Shown piece after piece: positions 19,982 to 33,147 of a DNA stretch of 64,000 nt. Within the stretch, counting starts at the first letter, position 1, and every line of letters starts with the position of its first letter. The stretch is from assembly GCA_950097015.1 (NCBI GenBank), contig CATNEN010000003.1:7796501-7860500 (forward strand), written 5' to 3'. This DNA comes from Macrostomum hystrix. Taxonomy: Eukaryota; Platyhelminthes; Macrostomidae. Below the pieces are notes generated by a model. It had not been told where the DNA came from, searched no databases, and saw only the letters and a program-made list of their open reading frames with translations. The position numbers were made by a program, and so were the translations under genes.

Positions 19982-22900
19982 AGAAATTTCTATTGAGACA
20001 TATTGTCGAAGCAATTTTAATTGTCCCAACAAACCAGCTTTTAGAAGTTACAATTTAAAACTTTCAGAAAGAACTTTTCCTAATTTTGTTAGTTCATACT
20101 CCTATTATAATGCATCCTATTCAGTACCAGTATCTGATGAATATTTCCGCCCTGGTGACTGACATTCTTGAGTTCACTTAGCTGAAATCTCACTCATAAA
20201 ACAGGGCATCGCATGGTTATAGGACAAGAAACACAAACACGCTAGCAATTTTCGGATAGATTGATTAATGAATCAAATATTTATGAAGAAGTGGCCAATA
20301 TAATTTCAAAGCCAACTTCTTGTACTATGCGTACAATATTTATATATACTTTTGCGTTGGTTGACGCCCCTTTAGTAACTCCACTTCTCATTGTAAGACA
20401 GAGAAAAATAGTGAGATATAATACGGCTGCCATTTTCTTAGAAACGAGAAACACGTTCTTAGAAACAGCTACCAGATTCTTAGAAAGCGGAACCAGATTC
20501 TTAGAATCAAGACCCAGATTCTTAGAATCAAGACCCAGATTCTTGTAATCAAGACCCAGATTCTTGGAATCAACAGCCAGATTCTTAGAATCAACAGCCA
20601 GATTCTTAGAAAATACAGCCAGATTCTTGGAATCAACAGCCAGATTCTTAGAATCAACAGCCAGATTCTTAGAATCAACAGCCAGATTCTTAGAATCAAG
20701 ACCCAGATTCTTGGAATCAACAGCCAGATTCTTAGAATCAAGACCCAGATTCTTGGAATCAACAGCCAGATTCTTAGAATCAAAACCCAGATTCTTAGAA
20801 TCAACAGCCAGATTCTTAGAAAATACAGCTGAATTTCTAAAAAACGACAACCTAGTTTATGCTTCGCCTACCAGATTCTTAGAAACGAGAACTTATATTC
20901 TTAGAAACGAGAACTTATATTCTTAGAAACGAGAACTTATATTCTTAGAAATGAGAACTTATATTCTTAGACACGAGAACTTATATTCTTAGAAACGAGA
21001 ACTTAGATTCTTAGAAACGAGTATTTATATTCTTAGAAACGAGAACTGAACTCTATAAAAAAGAGAGCCACATTCTTAGAAAAAAATTATTTAAACCAGT
21101 CAGAAAATAAATAGAAGCTGTCAATCAACACTCCACAGTGATGACATCAACTGTGCCACCATCTGCTTGCCCGGACTTGTATTTAGATCCATTTTCCGGT
21201 GAGTGCGTCGAGAATTGTCCCGAGAACAGTTTCAACCTAACGATGACTTCGGTACCATCCAGCGGTGTAGAAATCCAAAGCAGAATCTGCAACTTTCCAC
21301 GATTGGATATTGAAGCAGCGACACCTCAAACTCTAGCATCGATCGGCCGTGGGTCAGCTTCTCCTTCAGAAGCGGCATTGATTGCCGTACTCATTGTGGC
21401 CGTTGTCGGCATATCGGGTAAGTCGCTTCTTTGGCTTCTTTGGCTTCGATAATAAATCATTTATCAGTCCAATGACTTTCACGTCACTCTTGTTGACTAT
21501 CTTTACACTAACAATGACTCTAAAGTCACCCCAATCACTCCAATGTCACCCCAATCACTCCAATGTCACCCCAATCACTCCATTTCACCCCAATGGCTTA
21601 TCAGTCACTCCTATGGCTTACCTCTCACCCCAATGACATCAATTATGTCACCCCAATGACTCACCTGTCACTCCAATGACTCCAATGTCACGCCAATGAC
21701 TCCAATGTCACGCCAATGACTCCAATGTCACCCCAATGACTCCAATGTCAGCCCAATCACTCCAATGTCACCCCAATGACTCCAATGTCAGCCCAATCAC
21801 TCCAATGTCACCCCAATGACTCCAATGTCAGCCCAATCACTCCAATGTCACCCCAATGACTCCAATGTCAGCCCAATCACTCCAATGTCAGCCCAATGAC
21901 TCCAATGTCACCCCAATGACTCCAATGTCAGCCCAATCACTCCAATGACACCCCAATCACTCCAATGTCAGCCCAATCACTCCAATGTCACCCCAATGAC
22001 TCCAATGTCAGCCCAATCACTCCAATGTCACCCCAATGACTCCAATGTCAGCCCAATCACTCCAATGTCACCCCAATGACTCCAATGTCAGCCCAATCAC
22101 TCCAATGTCACCCCAATGACTCCAATGTCAGCCCAATCACTCCAATGACACCCCAATCACTCCAATGTCAGCCCAATCACTCCAATGTCACCCCAATGAC
22201 TCCAATGTCAGCCCAATGACAGCCCAATCACTCCAATGACACCCCAATCACTCCAATGTCAGCCCAATGACACCCCAATCACTCCAATTTCAGCCCAATC
22301 ACTCCAATGTCAGCCCAATCACTCCAATGTCAACCCAATCACTCCAATGTCACCCCTATGACTCACCAGTCACCCCAATGAGCTCACCCCAATGAATTGT
22401 CACTCCAATTGTCACCCCGAGTTGGGTCAGATGTACAGCCAGTGGCGCAGCCGCAGCAGTCGATTGCACAGCGCTTCTAAATGTTGTGTGCAGCTCTGCA
22501 GTCTTTGGACTGGGTGCATGCAGCAACACACCGACCAACAATTTTAAGTTTAAAATTTTAACGACACTAATTTCACCCTATCGTCTTATAAAAAAGCTCC
22601 CCCAAAACAACCGCAGCCGCGGCCGCAGCCGTCCTGCTGTACCGAAGGCGTCTGCGACCTTTGAGCACCGTCGACCGCGAGCCGGATGTCGGCATTGAGT
22701 CGCCGTACGCTGTCGCCGTATCCGACACCACGCAGTCGACCGCTTCTAACGGCGGCCACAATCCAAACCTGCCCTTGCCGCCGCCTCTACCATCGACTGT
22801 TTCAGTTGTCAACAATGCCGAAGTCGAAGACTCCGAAGATGCCACCGCCGCCGAGCTGGCGTCCGTCAGCGTCCAGAACATCCTGGGCCAGTTGGACCTA

Positions 22901-23416
22901 CTTCGTCCGCACCTGCCGGCCTTCAAATCGATGCTCTGGGAGCTGGAGAAATGTCTAGACGCCAGCGCGGACGCTTCTCTATCGCCGCAGCTGCCAGCTC
23001 TTGTTGAATGCCGAGGAGCCCGCAGTCGGCTAAAGCGTACGCTGATGATGCTGGAAGGTCAAGCTGATGAGGCATTGCTATGCGACCGGCTGCTGGCGTC
23101 TAAAGCGGCCAGATTATTGTCTTGGAGCGAGAGTTGCCTCAAGCGACATTTAGTCACGGGGAAGACTTACGAGCCGCAGAGTCAGATGACTTCGACCGGA
23201 GGCCAGCAGCAGCAGCATGAGCATCAGCCACAGAGTAAACAGCATAACACACGAACTCCTAGACGATCTCAATCTCAACAGATGGCAAGGCAGTATCAGC
23301 GTCGGCAGGTGCAGCTTCAGCAGCGAGTCCGTCTGCCAGCGTTTCTACAGACATCGGCAACACGGCCGATTCAAAGATCCGTATCGCTGTCTGGGGAAAT
23401 ATGCACAAGACTTTGA
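19982..23416 (+). CDS. Unrecognised single-pass type I membrane protein, 3' three exons
   Basis: Exons 19982-20154, 21139-21417 and 22617-23416 join in phase (acceptor CTCCCAG, donor CTG|GTGACT; acceptor CCACAG, donor CGG|GTAAGT) and end TGA: 416 aa plus a missing N-terminus. The ectodomain has a Cys-containing module (CPDLYLDPFSGECVENC) and N-glycosylation sequons NAS and NLT. The membrane segment AALIAVLIVAVVGIS spans the second intron and continues to VLLYRRR, a basic stop-transfer. The cytosolic part has a Pro-rich linker, a helical region (LDLLRPHLPAFKSMLWELE to LLSWSESCLKRHL) and a Gln-rich basic tail. It looks receptor-like, but I could not assign TNFR, death-domain or another family. 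The third exon has two in-frame acceptors 12 nt apart (22617 or 22629). Confidence 0.6.
20455..20832. repeat. 21-bp minisatellite (AGATTCTTAGAATCAACAGC)
   Basis: About 18 copies with variants (AAGACC, AAATAC). The unit is a multiple of three, so both strands stay open and give false ORFs. It lies in the intron between exons 19982-20154 and 21139-21417. Confidence 0.9.
20868..21055. repeat. 22-bp minisatellite (TTCTTAGAAACGAGAACTTA)
   Basis: About eight copies adjoining the previous array and sharing its TTCTTAGAA core, so the two probably have a common origin. Confidence 0.85.
21500..22405. repeat. 20-bp minisatellite (TCCAATGTCACCCCAATGAC)
   Basis: About 44 copies alternating CACCCC/CAGCCC and ATGAC/ATCAC variants, forming 40-bp and longer higher-order units. 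It fills most of the intron 21418-22616. Confidence 0.9.
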
Positions 23417-23458
23417 GGATCAAATCCTCATTCACTTATTTTTTTATTGCCAAATAGT

Positions 23459-26400
23459 TGCTCCGTCAAGCCCAGACGACTCGCCATGCTATCCCCCAGT
23501 GACTTCCCATTCTATCCCCCAGTGACTCCTCATTCTATCCCCCAGTGACTCCCCATTCTATCCCCCAGTGACTTCCCATTCTATCCCCCAGTGACTTCCC
23601 ATTCTATCCCCCAGTGACTCCCCATTCTATCCCCCAGTGACTCCCCATTCTATCCCCCAGTGACTTCCCATTCTATCCCCCAGTGACTCCCCATTCTATC
23701 CCCCAGTGACTCCCCATTCTATCCCCCAGTGACTCCCCATTCTATCCCCCAGTGACTCCCCATTCTATCCCCCAGTGACTTCCCATTCTATTCCCCAGTG
23801 ACTTCCCATTCTATCCTCCAGTGACTCCCCATTCTATCCCCCAGTGACTCCCCATTCTATCCCCCAGTGACTTCCCATTCTATCCCCCAGTGACTCCCCA
23901 TTCTATCCCCCAGTGACTCCCCATTCTATCCCCCAGTGACTCCCCATTCTATCCCCCAGTGACTCCTCATTCTATCCCCCAGTGACTCCCCATTCTATCC
24001 CCCAGTGACTTCCCATTCTATTCCCCAGTGACTTCCCATTCTATCCCCCAGTGACTCCCCATTCTATCCCCCAGTGACTCCCCATTCTATCCCCCAGTGA
24101 CTCCCCATTCTATCCCCCAGTGACTCCCCATTCTATCCCCCAGTGACTCCCCATTCTATCCCCCAGTGACTTCCCATTCTATCCCCCAGTGACTCCCCAT
24201 TCTATCCCCCAGTGACTTCCCATTCTATCCCCCAGTGACTTCCCATTCTATCCCCCAGTGACTCCCCATTCTATCCCCCAGTGACTTCCCATTCTATCCC
24301 CCAGTGACTCCCCATTCTATCCCCCAGTGACTTCCCATTCTATCCCCCAGTGACTCCCCATTCTATCCCCCAGTGACTCCCCATTCTATCCCCCAGTGAC
24401 TCCCCATTCTATCCCCCAGTGACTCCTCATTCTATCCCCCAGTGACTCCCCATTCTATCCCCCAGTGACTTCCCATTCTATTCCCCAGTGACTTCCCATT
24501 CTATCCCCCAGTGACTCCCCATTCTATCCCACAGTGACTCCCCATTCTATCCCCCAGTGACTCCCCATTCTATCCCCCAGTAACTCCCCATTCTATCCCC
24601 CAGTGACTTCCCATTCTATCCCCCAGTGACTCCCCATTCTATCCCCCAGTGACTCCCCATTCTATCCCCCAGTGACTCCCCATTCTATCCCCCAGTGACT
24701 CCCCATTCTATCCCCCAGTGACTTCCCATTCTATTCCCCAGTGACTTCCCATTCTATCCTCCAGTGACTCCCCATTCTATCCCCCAGTGACTCCCCATTC
24801 TATCCCCCAGTGACTTCCCATTCTATCCCCCAGTGACTTCCCATTCTATCCCCCAGTGACTCCCCATTCTATCCCCCAGTGACTTCCCATTCTATCCCCC
24901 AGTGACTCCCCATTCTATCCCCCAGTGACTCCCCATTCTATCCCCCAGTGACTTCCCATGCTATCCCCCAGTGACTTCCCATTCTATCCCCCAGTGACTC
25001 CCTATTCTATCCCCCAGTGACTTCCCATTCTATCCCCCAGTGACTTCCCATTCTATCCCCCAGTGACTCCCCATTCTATCCCCCAGTGACTCCCCATTCT
25101 ATCCCCCAGTGACTCCTCATTCTATCCCCCAGTGACTCCCCATTCTATCCCCCAGTGACTCCCCATTCTATCCCCCAGTGACTCCCCATTCTATCCCCCA
25201 GTGACTTCCCATTCTATCCCCCAGTGACTTCCCATTCTATCCCCCAGTGACTCCCCATTCTATCCCCCAGTGACTTCCCATTCTATCCCCCAGTGACTCC
25301 CCATTCTATCCCCCAGTGACTTCCCATTCTATCCCCCAGTGACTCCCCATTCTATCCCACAGTGACTCCCCATTCTATCCCCCAGTGACTCCCCATTCTA
25401 TCCCCCAGTGACTCCTCATTCTATCCCCCAGTGACTCCCCATTCTATCCCCCAGTGACTTCCCATTCTATTCCCCAGTGACTTCCCATTCTATCCCCCAG
25501 TGACTCCCCATTCTATCCCCCAGTGACTCCCCATTCTATCCCCCAGTGACTTCCCATTCTATCCCCCAGTGACTTCCCATTCTATCCCCCAGTGACTTCC
25601 CATTCTATCCCCCAGTGACTCCCCATTCTATCCCCCAGTGACTTCCCATTCTATCCCCCAGTGACTCCCCATTCTATCCCCCAGTGACTCCCCATTCTAT
25701 CCCCCAGTGACTTCCCATGCTATCCCCCAGTGACTTCCCATTCTATCCCCCAGTGACTCCCTATTCTATCCCCCAGTGACTTCCCATTCTATCCCCCAGT
25801 GACTTCCCATTCTATCCCCCAGTGACTCCCCATTCTATCCCCCAGTGACTCCCCATTCTATCCCCCAGTGACTCCTCATTCTATCCCCCAGTGACTCCCC
25901 ATTCTATCCCCCAGTGACTCCCCATTCTATCCCCCAGTGACTCCCCATTCTATCCCCCAGTGACTTCCCATTCTATCCCCCGGTGACTTCCCATTCTATC
26001 CCCCAGTGACTCCCCATTCTATCCCCCAGTGACTTCCCATTCTATCCCCCAGTGACTCCCCATTCTATCCCCCAGTGACTTCCCATTCTATCCCCCAGTG
26101 ACTCCCCATTCTATTCCACAGTGACTCCCCATTCTATCCCCCAGTGACTCCCCATTCTATCCCCCAGTGACTCCACATTCTATCCCCCAGTGACTCCCCA
26201 TTCTATCCCCCAGTGACTTCCCATTCTATTCCCCAGTGACTTCCCATTCTATCCCCCAGTGACTCCCCATTCTATCCCCCAGTGACTCCCCATTCTATCC
26301 CCCAGTGACTTCCCATTCTATCCCCCAGTGACTCCCCATTCTATCCCCCAGTGACTCCCCATTCTATCCCCCAGTGACTCCCCATTCTATCCCCCAGTGA

Positions 26401-29400
26401 CTCCCCATTCTATCCCCCAGTGACTTCCCATTCTATCCCCCAGTGACTCCCCATTCTATCCCCCAGTGACTTCCCATTCTAACCCCTAGTGACTCCCCAT
26501 TCTATCCTCCAGTGACTCCCCATTCTATCCCCCAGTGACTTCCCATTCTATTCCCCAGTGACTTCCCATTCTATCCTCCAGTGACTCCCCATTCTATCCC
26601 CCAGTGACTCCCCATTCTATCCCCCAGTGACTTCCCATTCTATCCCCTTATATCCCTCAGTGACTTCCCATTCTATCCCCATATATCCCCCAGTGACTTC
26701 CCATTCTATCCCCCAGTGACTTCCCATTCTATCCCCCAGTGACTCCTTATTCTATCCCCCAGTGACTTCCCATTCTATCCCCCAGTGACTCCCCATTCTA
26801 TCCCCCAGTGACTCCCCATTCTATCCCCCAGTGACTCCCCATTCTATCCCCCAGTGACTCCCCATTCTATCCCCCAGTGACTCCCCATTCTATCCCCCAG
26901 TGACTTCCCATTCTATTCCCCAGTGACTTCCCATTCTATCCTCCAGTGACTCCCCATTCTATCCCCCAGTGACTCCCCATTCTATCCCCCAGTGACTTCC
27001 CATTCTATCCCCCAGTGACTTCCCATTCTATCCCCCAGTGACTCCCCATTCTATCCCCCAGTGACTTCCCATTCTATCCCCCAGTGACTCCCCATTCTAT
27101 CCCCCAGTGACTTCCCATTCTATCCCCCAGTGACTCCCCATTCTATCCCCCAGTGACTCCCCATTCTATCCCCCAGTGACTCCCCATTCTATCCCCCAGT
27201 GACTCCTCATTCTATCCCCCAGTGACTCCCCATTCTATCCCCCAGTGACTTCCCATTCTATTCCCCAGTGACTTCCCATTCTATCCCCCAGTGACTCCCC
27301 ATTCTATCCCCCAGTGACTCCCCATTCTATCCCCCAGTGACTCCCCATTCTATCCCCCAGTGACTCCCCATTCTATCCCCCAGTGACTCCCCATTCTATC
27401 CCCCAGTGACTTCCCATTCTATCCCCCAGTGACTCCCCATTCTATCCCCCAGTGACTTCCCATTCTATCCCCCAGTGACTTCCCATTCTATCCCCCAGTG
27501 ACTCCCCATTCTATCCCCCAGTGACTTCCCATTCTATCCCCCAGTGACTCCCCATTCTATCCCCCAGTGACTTCCCATTCTATCCCCCAGTGACTCCCCA
27601 TTCTATCCCCCAGTGACTCCCCATTCTATCCCCCAGTGACTCCCCATTCTATCCCCCAGTGACTCCTCATTCTATCCCCCAGTGACTCCCCATTCTATCC
27701 CCCAGTGACTTCCCATTCTATTCCCCAGTGACTTCCCATTCTATCCCCCAGTGACTCCCCATTCTATCCCCCAGTGACTCCCCATTCTATCCCCCAGTGA
27801 CTCCCCATTCTATCCCCCAGTAACTCCCCATTCTATCCCCCAGTGACTCCCCATTCTATCCCCCAGTGACTTCCCATGCTATCCCCCAGTGACTTCCCAT
27901 TCTATCCCCCAGTGACTCCCTATTCTATCCCCCAGTGACTTCCCATTCTATCCCCCAGTGACTTCCCATTATTTCCCCCAGTGACTCCCCATTCTATCCC
28001 CCAGTGACTCCCCATTCTATCCCCCAGTGACTCCTCATTCTATCCCCCAGTGACTCCCCATTCTATCCCCCAGTGACTTCCCATTCTATTCCCCAGTGAC
28101 TTCCCATTCTATCCCCCAGTGACTCCCCATTCTATCCCCCAGTGACTCCCCATTCTATCCCCCAGTGACTCCCCATTCTATCCCCCAGTGACTCCCCATT
28201 CTATCCCCCAGTGACTCCCCATTCTATCCCCCAGTGACTTCCCATTCTATTCCCCAGTGACTTCCCATTCTATCCTCCAGTGACTCCCCATTCTATCCCC
28301 CAGTGACTCCCCATTCTATCCCCCAGTGACTTCCCATTCTATCCCCCAGTGACTTCCCATTCTATTCCCCAGTGACTCCCCATTCTATCCCCCAGTGACT
28401 TCCCATTCTATCCCCCAGTGACTCCCCATTCTATCCCCCAGTGACTCCCCATTCTATCCCCCAGTGACTTCCCATGCTATCCCCCAGTGACTTCCCATTC
28501 TATCCCCCAGTGACTCCCTATTCTATCCCCCAGTGACTTCCCATTCTATCCCCCAGTGACTTCCCATTCTATCCCCCAGTGACTCCCCATTCTATCCCCC
28601 AGTGACTCCCCATTCTATCCCCCAGTGACTCCTCATTCTATCCCCCAGTGACTCCCCATTCTATCCCCCAGTGACTCCCCATTCTATCCCCCAGTGACTC
28701 CCCATTCTATCCCCCAGTGACTTCCCATTCTATCCCCCAGTGACTTCCCATTCTATCCCCCAGTGACTCCCCATTCTATCCCCCAGTGACTTCCCATTCT
28801 ATCCCCCAGTGACTCCCCATTCTATCCCCCAGTGACTTCCCATTCTATCCCCCAGTGACTCCCCATTCTATCCCACAGTGACTCCCCATTCTATCCCCCA
28901 GTGACTCCCCATTCTATCCCCCAGTGACTCCTCATTCTATCCCCCAGTGACTCCCCATTCTATCCCCCAGTGACTTCCCATTCTATTCCCCAGTGACTTC
29001 CCATTCTATCCCCCAGTGACTTCTCATTCTATCCCCCAGTGACTCCCCATTCTATCCCCCAGTGACTCCCCATTCTATCCCCCAGTGACTCCCCATTCTA
29101 TCCCCCAGTGACTCCCCATTCTATCCCCCAGTGACTTCCCATTCTATCCCCCAGTGACTCCCCATTCTATCCCCCAGTGACTTCCCATTCTATCCCCCAG
29201 TGACTCCCCATTCTATCCCCCAGTGACTCCCCATTCTATCCCCCAGTGACTTCCCATTCTATTCCCCAGTGACTTCCCATTCTATCCTCCAGTGACTCCC
29301 CATTCTATCCCCCAGTGACTCCCCATTCTATCCCCCAGTGACTTCCCATTCTATCCCCTTATATCCCTCAGTGACTTCCCATTCTATCCCCATATATCCC

Positions 29401-29690
29401 CCAGTGACTTCCCATTCTATCCCCTTATATCCCTCAGTGACTTCCCATTCTATCCCCATATATCCCCCAGTGACTTCCCATTCTATCCCCCCAGTGACTT
29501 CCCATTCTATCCCCTTATATCCCCCAGTGACTTCCTATTCTATCCCCCAGTGACTTCCCATTCTATCCCCTTATATCCCCCAGTGACTTCCTATTCTATC
29601 CCCAGTGACTTCTCATTCTATCCCCACAGTGACTTCCCATTCTATCCCCACAGTGACTTCCCATTCCATCCCCCAGTGACCCCTAGAAAC
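23459..29690. repeat. 6.2-kb satellite of a 23-bp unit with higher-order structure
   Basis: About 270 tandem copies of a 23-bp unit whose core is CCCCATTCTATCCCCCAG plus TGACT. Variants (TTCCC, TCCTC, TATTCC, ATGCT, TAACT, CCACAG) recur in the same order. The block at about 23825-24600 recurs at about 27065-27840, an offset of exactly 3,240 bp, with only a few differences. Interruptions with CTTATATCCCTCAG occur at 26646 and 29358. Confidence 0.95.
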
Positions 29691-30111
29691 TCATTATTCT
29701 TAACCCCAGTGACCCCCTTGACCCAATGAACCCATATGTACAGTTAAAATTATATATATATATATCAAATCTAATTTAAGCTATTAAAACTATTAAATTT
29801 TCCATCCACGATTCTAACTTTCAAGATAAAAATTTGGAAAATTTTTGAAAAATCTGAAATTCTTTCATCATAATTTCGCACTTTAAAAAATATCTTTTTT
29901 TATAGTAGACTAAATAGTAACTATGCAAATAAAAGTTCCCAAGATTGATGTTTCATTATTTCTGGTGTGAGGTTGCGTCTAGTGCGTTCGTTTCACCTCA
30001 TACTAATGACTTAGCACTCGAGAAAACGGACTCAAGTTCTCAAGACTGCGTGTGTGGTAAGTAAATAGCAAATTGTAACGTTCTAGCTAAATTCTGTTTG
30101 CCTAAGAACAG

Positions 30112-30149
<38 letters not shown>

Positions 30150-30331
30150 CGGAATAGAGAAGGTTTTCTAGCATTCTAGCAATTTCCCACAAGCCTTCAG
30201 AAACTAAGCCTTTACGCTCGTATCCAATCTGCCTGAAGGTATCTCTTGTTAAAGTACTTTGCTTTTGTCTCTTTAGTCAGATGTATATTCTGGTTATTTG
30301 ATTGTTTTGCTTTTCATGCCCAGTACCACAA
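29691..30331. other. Non-coding between satellite and SINE
   Basis: AT-rich sequence with a (CTG)n run at 30112-30148. No gene recognised. Confidence 0.5.
30112..30148. repeat. (CTG)n trinucleotide microsatellite
   Basis: Twelve uninterrupted GCT/CTG triplets outside any recognised exon. Confidence 0.9.
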
Positions 30332-30710
30332 TAATAATAATAATAATAATAATAATAATTGCAGGAGGGCTGTGGGCAATGACACATAATTTGGTGACAC
30401 TAGACCCGCAGCCAGCGAGCAGGCAATTCTGCCCATTTCGCTGACTCCTGAGCACACACGCACAGATACTGTACGCAGGCACACGCTCACACAGGTGTGT
30501 ACATCTGCCCTGACTTTCTCATCGTCAGGCAGTGTACACTCTCACTGTGCCTTGGAGGTTGGCCCTCAAGGGCGTAAATTGCACGACAAGCCCCCAAGCC
30601 TTCTCTCCGCGGCTGCGCCCCAAATAAATGTGGCCTCGCCGCGGAATCGAACTTAGGGACCTTGGTGCGAGAGGCAAACGCGTTAACCGCTCTGCCACCG
30701 ACCCCCCCTG
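30332..30710 (-). mobile_element. tRNA-derived SINE family 1, full-length copy
   Basis: Inverted relative to the copy at 11531-11926. The tail reads (TAA)n on the plus strand at the left, and the tRNA-like head is at the right (CCGCTCTGCCACCGACC). A perfect 11-bp target-site duplication, CAGTACCACAA, flanks it (30321-30331 and 30711-30721). This indicates a fairly recent LINE-mobilised insertion. Confidence 0.9.
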
Positions 30711-30721
30711 CAGTACCACAA

Positions 30722-31375
30722 CTGCAAAGCTGTTCTGTATCCTTCGATTTAGTTAGTGAGCAAGAGTATAAACTCATGATATCCTTTGTTATTTATTATA
30801 AATATCCTGCAGAATCGAGCTCAAGACCTTGGCATTACATTTTAATAATATTAATCCATCTCAATTTAGCTAGAGTTTTGTCTCAATAATCTTTCCTAGA
30901 ATTATCAAAACGAAGTAATCGTTTTATTTCAATTTATTTTCTGTCTACGTCTCTACACCTACAGGTCCCCACTAAAAACTTATTCCCTTGGTAACTAGTC
31001 CTGTGTTTATTATTCCCAGATACCAAACCGGAATCTAGATAGTCATTGAAGCAGCATTCTGAGAGCGGAAGTCACACGCCATTAGGCGGTGCAAAACAAC
31101 AGGATTCGCTGACAACTATTGTTCAAAGACATTATTTGGTATTGTTTAAGTCACGTATAGTCTGCTGGCTATTTCAGTTGCTAGAGAAATAAAAATACTT
31201 TTTGACAAAGGATTATTCACTAGTTTGCAGACAATTTCCTGTTCATTTGGTTAGGCGAGTCAAGGGAAGCTGTATAGCTATCTAAGTAATAATAAACACA
31301 ATTGTACAAAAATGTAATTGTGTAATAAAAAAATTTACTATTATGCTTTTCTGGGGAAAATAATTGATAAAAAAG
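30722..31375. other. Non-coding
   Basis: No gene, array or element recognised. Confidence 0.5.
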
Positions 31376-32452
31376 GAGATGAGAGAGGTGAGAGAGATGA
31401 GATGAGGGGGTGAGAGAGGTGAGAGAAGGGAGAGAGATGAGAGAGGTGAGTGAGGTGAAAGAGGTGAGAGAGATGAGAAAGGTGAGAGAGATGAGAGAGG
31501 TGAGATAGATGAGAGAGGTGAGTGAGGTGAAAGAGGTGAGAGAGATAAGAGAGGTGAGAGTGATGAGAGAGATAAGAGAGATAAGAGAGGTGAGAGTGAT
31601 GAGAGAGATAAGAGAGGTGAGAGAGGTGAGAGTGATGAGAGAGATAAGAGAGGTGAGAGAGGTGAGAGTGATGAGAGAGATGAGAAAGGCGAGAGAGATG
31701 AGAGAGGTGAGATAGATGAGAGAGGTGAGTGAGGTGAAAGAGGTGAGAGAGATGAGAAAGGTGAGAGAGATGAGAGAGATGAGAGAGGTGAGAGAGATGA
31801 GAGAGGTGAAAGAGGTGAGAGAGATAAGAGAGGTGAGAGTGATGAGAGAGATAAGAGAGATAAGAGAGGTGAGAGAGATGAGAGAGGTGAAAGAGGTGAG
31901 AGAGATAAGAGAGGTGAGAGTGATGAGAGAGATAAGAGAGGTGAGAGAGGTGAGAGTGATGAGAGAGATGAGAAAGGCGAGAGAGATGAGAGAGGTGAGA
32001 TAGATGAGAGAGGTGAGTGAGGTGAAAGAGGTGAGAGAGATGAGAAAGGTGAGAGAGATGAGAGAGATGAGAGAGGTGAGAGAGATGAGAGAGGTGAAAG
32101 AGGTGAGAGAGATGAGAAAGGTGAGAGAGATGAGAGAGGTGAGATAGATGAGAGAGGTGAGTGAGGTGAAAGAGGTGAGAGAGATAAGAGAGGTGAGAGT
32201 GATGAGAGAGATAAGAGAGATAAGAGAGGTGAGAGTGATGAGAGAGATAAGAGAGGTGAGAGAGGTGAGAGTGATGAGAGAGATAAGAGAGGGTAGAGAG
32301 GTGAGAGTGATGAGAGAGATGAGAGAGGTGAGATAGATGAGAGAGGTGAGTGAGGTGAAAGAGGTGAGATAGATGAGAGAGGTGAGAGAGATGAGAGAGG
32401 TGAGATGAGATAAATGAGAGAGATGAGAGAAGGGATAGAGAGAGGAGACAGT
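31376..32452 (+). repeat. 1.1-kb polypurine array (GAGAGAGGTGAGAGAGATGA)
   Basis: Nearly pure purine on the plus strand. Blocks of GAGAGGTGAGAGAGATGA with AAGAG and AGTG variants repeat in higher-order order; for example 31695-31990 resembles 31985-32160. All three minus frames are open for about 400 codons, which is a repeat artefact. Confidence 0.9.
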
Positions 32453-33147
32453 GGAGAACATAACCAGATACGCTGAAGCAATGAGAGATTTTGAGGCAGA
32501 GACAAAGCAACAGAAAGTATTGATCTTTCATGTTTTTTGTGGCTTGAATTCAGTTTAGATTGTTTTTAAAACTAAATAAAAAAGCGAAGGAAGAGCATTG
32601 CATTTGGTTATGGGAAAAAAGCACAATTTTTCTATGGGAGAAAAAAGTAAATTGAAAAACCGCACGAAACCTATGCATCTATATAGGTCGAATTTGAGGC
32701 TAAAACTGCATGAACGAAAAAATCAACAGCATAATCATGTGACGCGGAGTTAGCAGATTAAGCTAATCCAAATATCCTGTGAACGATGCTATATAACACG
32801 CTAACTTATTTCACACAATGCTTTGTAGCTTTGACTAGTAGATAGCAGCACTCATCCCACCATTATAGACCATTTAGGATGAGAATTCAGGCATTTTGAA
32901 AGCGTATCTTTCATTCTAAAAAATCGATTTTAATACAGTTATACACAGTAAAATTTTTTTATAAAAAAAGAATATTTGCCTATTGTTCAGCTAAAAGCCG
33001 AGAACAGTTCTGGTTTAAGCTAGATAAGTAAAAAGGCAAATGGGGAGTTTGAGTCAAATGTAAGTCAAATGATAATTTGACTTACCAAAGTCTTTGAAAG
33101 CTTTGTACTTTAAGATATTTCGGCTCGACACTAAATTTACAATTTTG
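32453..33147. other. Non-coding
   Basis: AT-rich; nothing recognised. Confidence 0.5.

Noticed and set aside
20261-20926. ORFs on both strands (RFLES.. and KNLAVDS.. repeats)
   Set aside because: A 21-bp intronic minisatellite with a unit divisible by three.
23459-29690. CRISPR-like array
   Set aside because: Units are directly tandem with no unique spacers, and the genome is eukaryotic.
31220-32531. Three overlapping minus-strand ORFs of about 400 aa rich in Ser/Leu/His
   Set aside because: They are translations of the polypurine array in all three frames; there is no domain and no codon bias.
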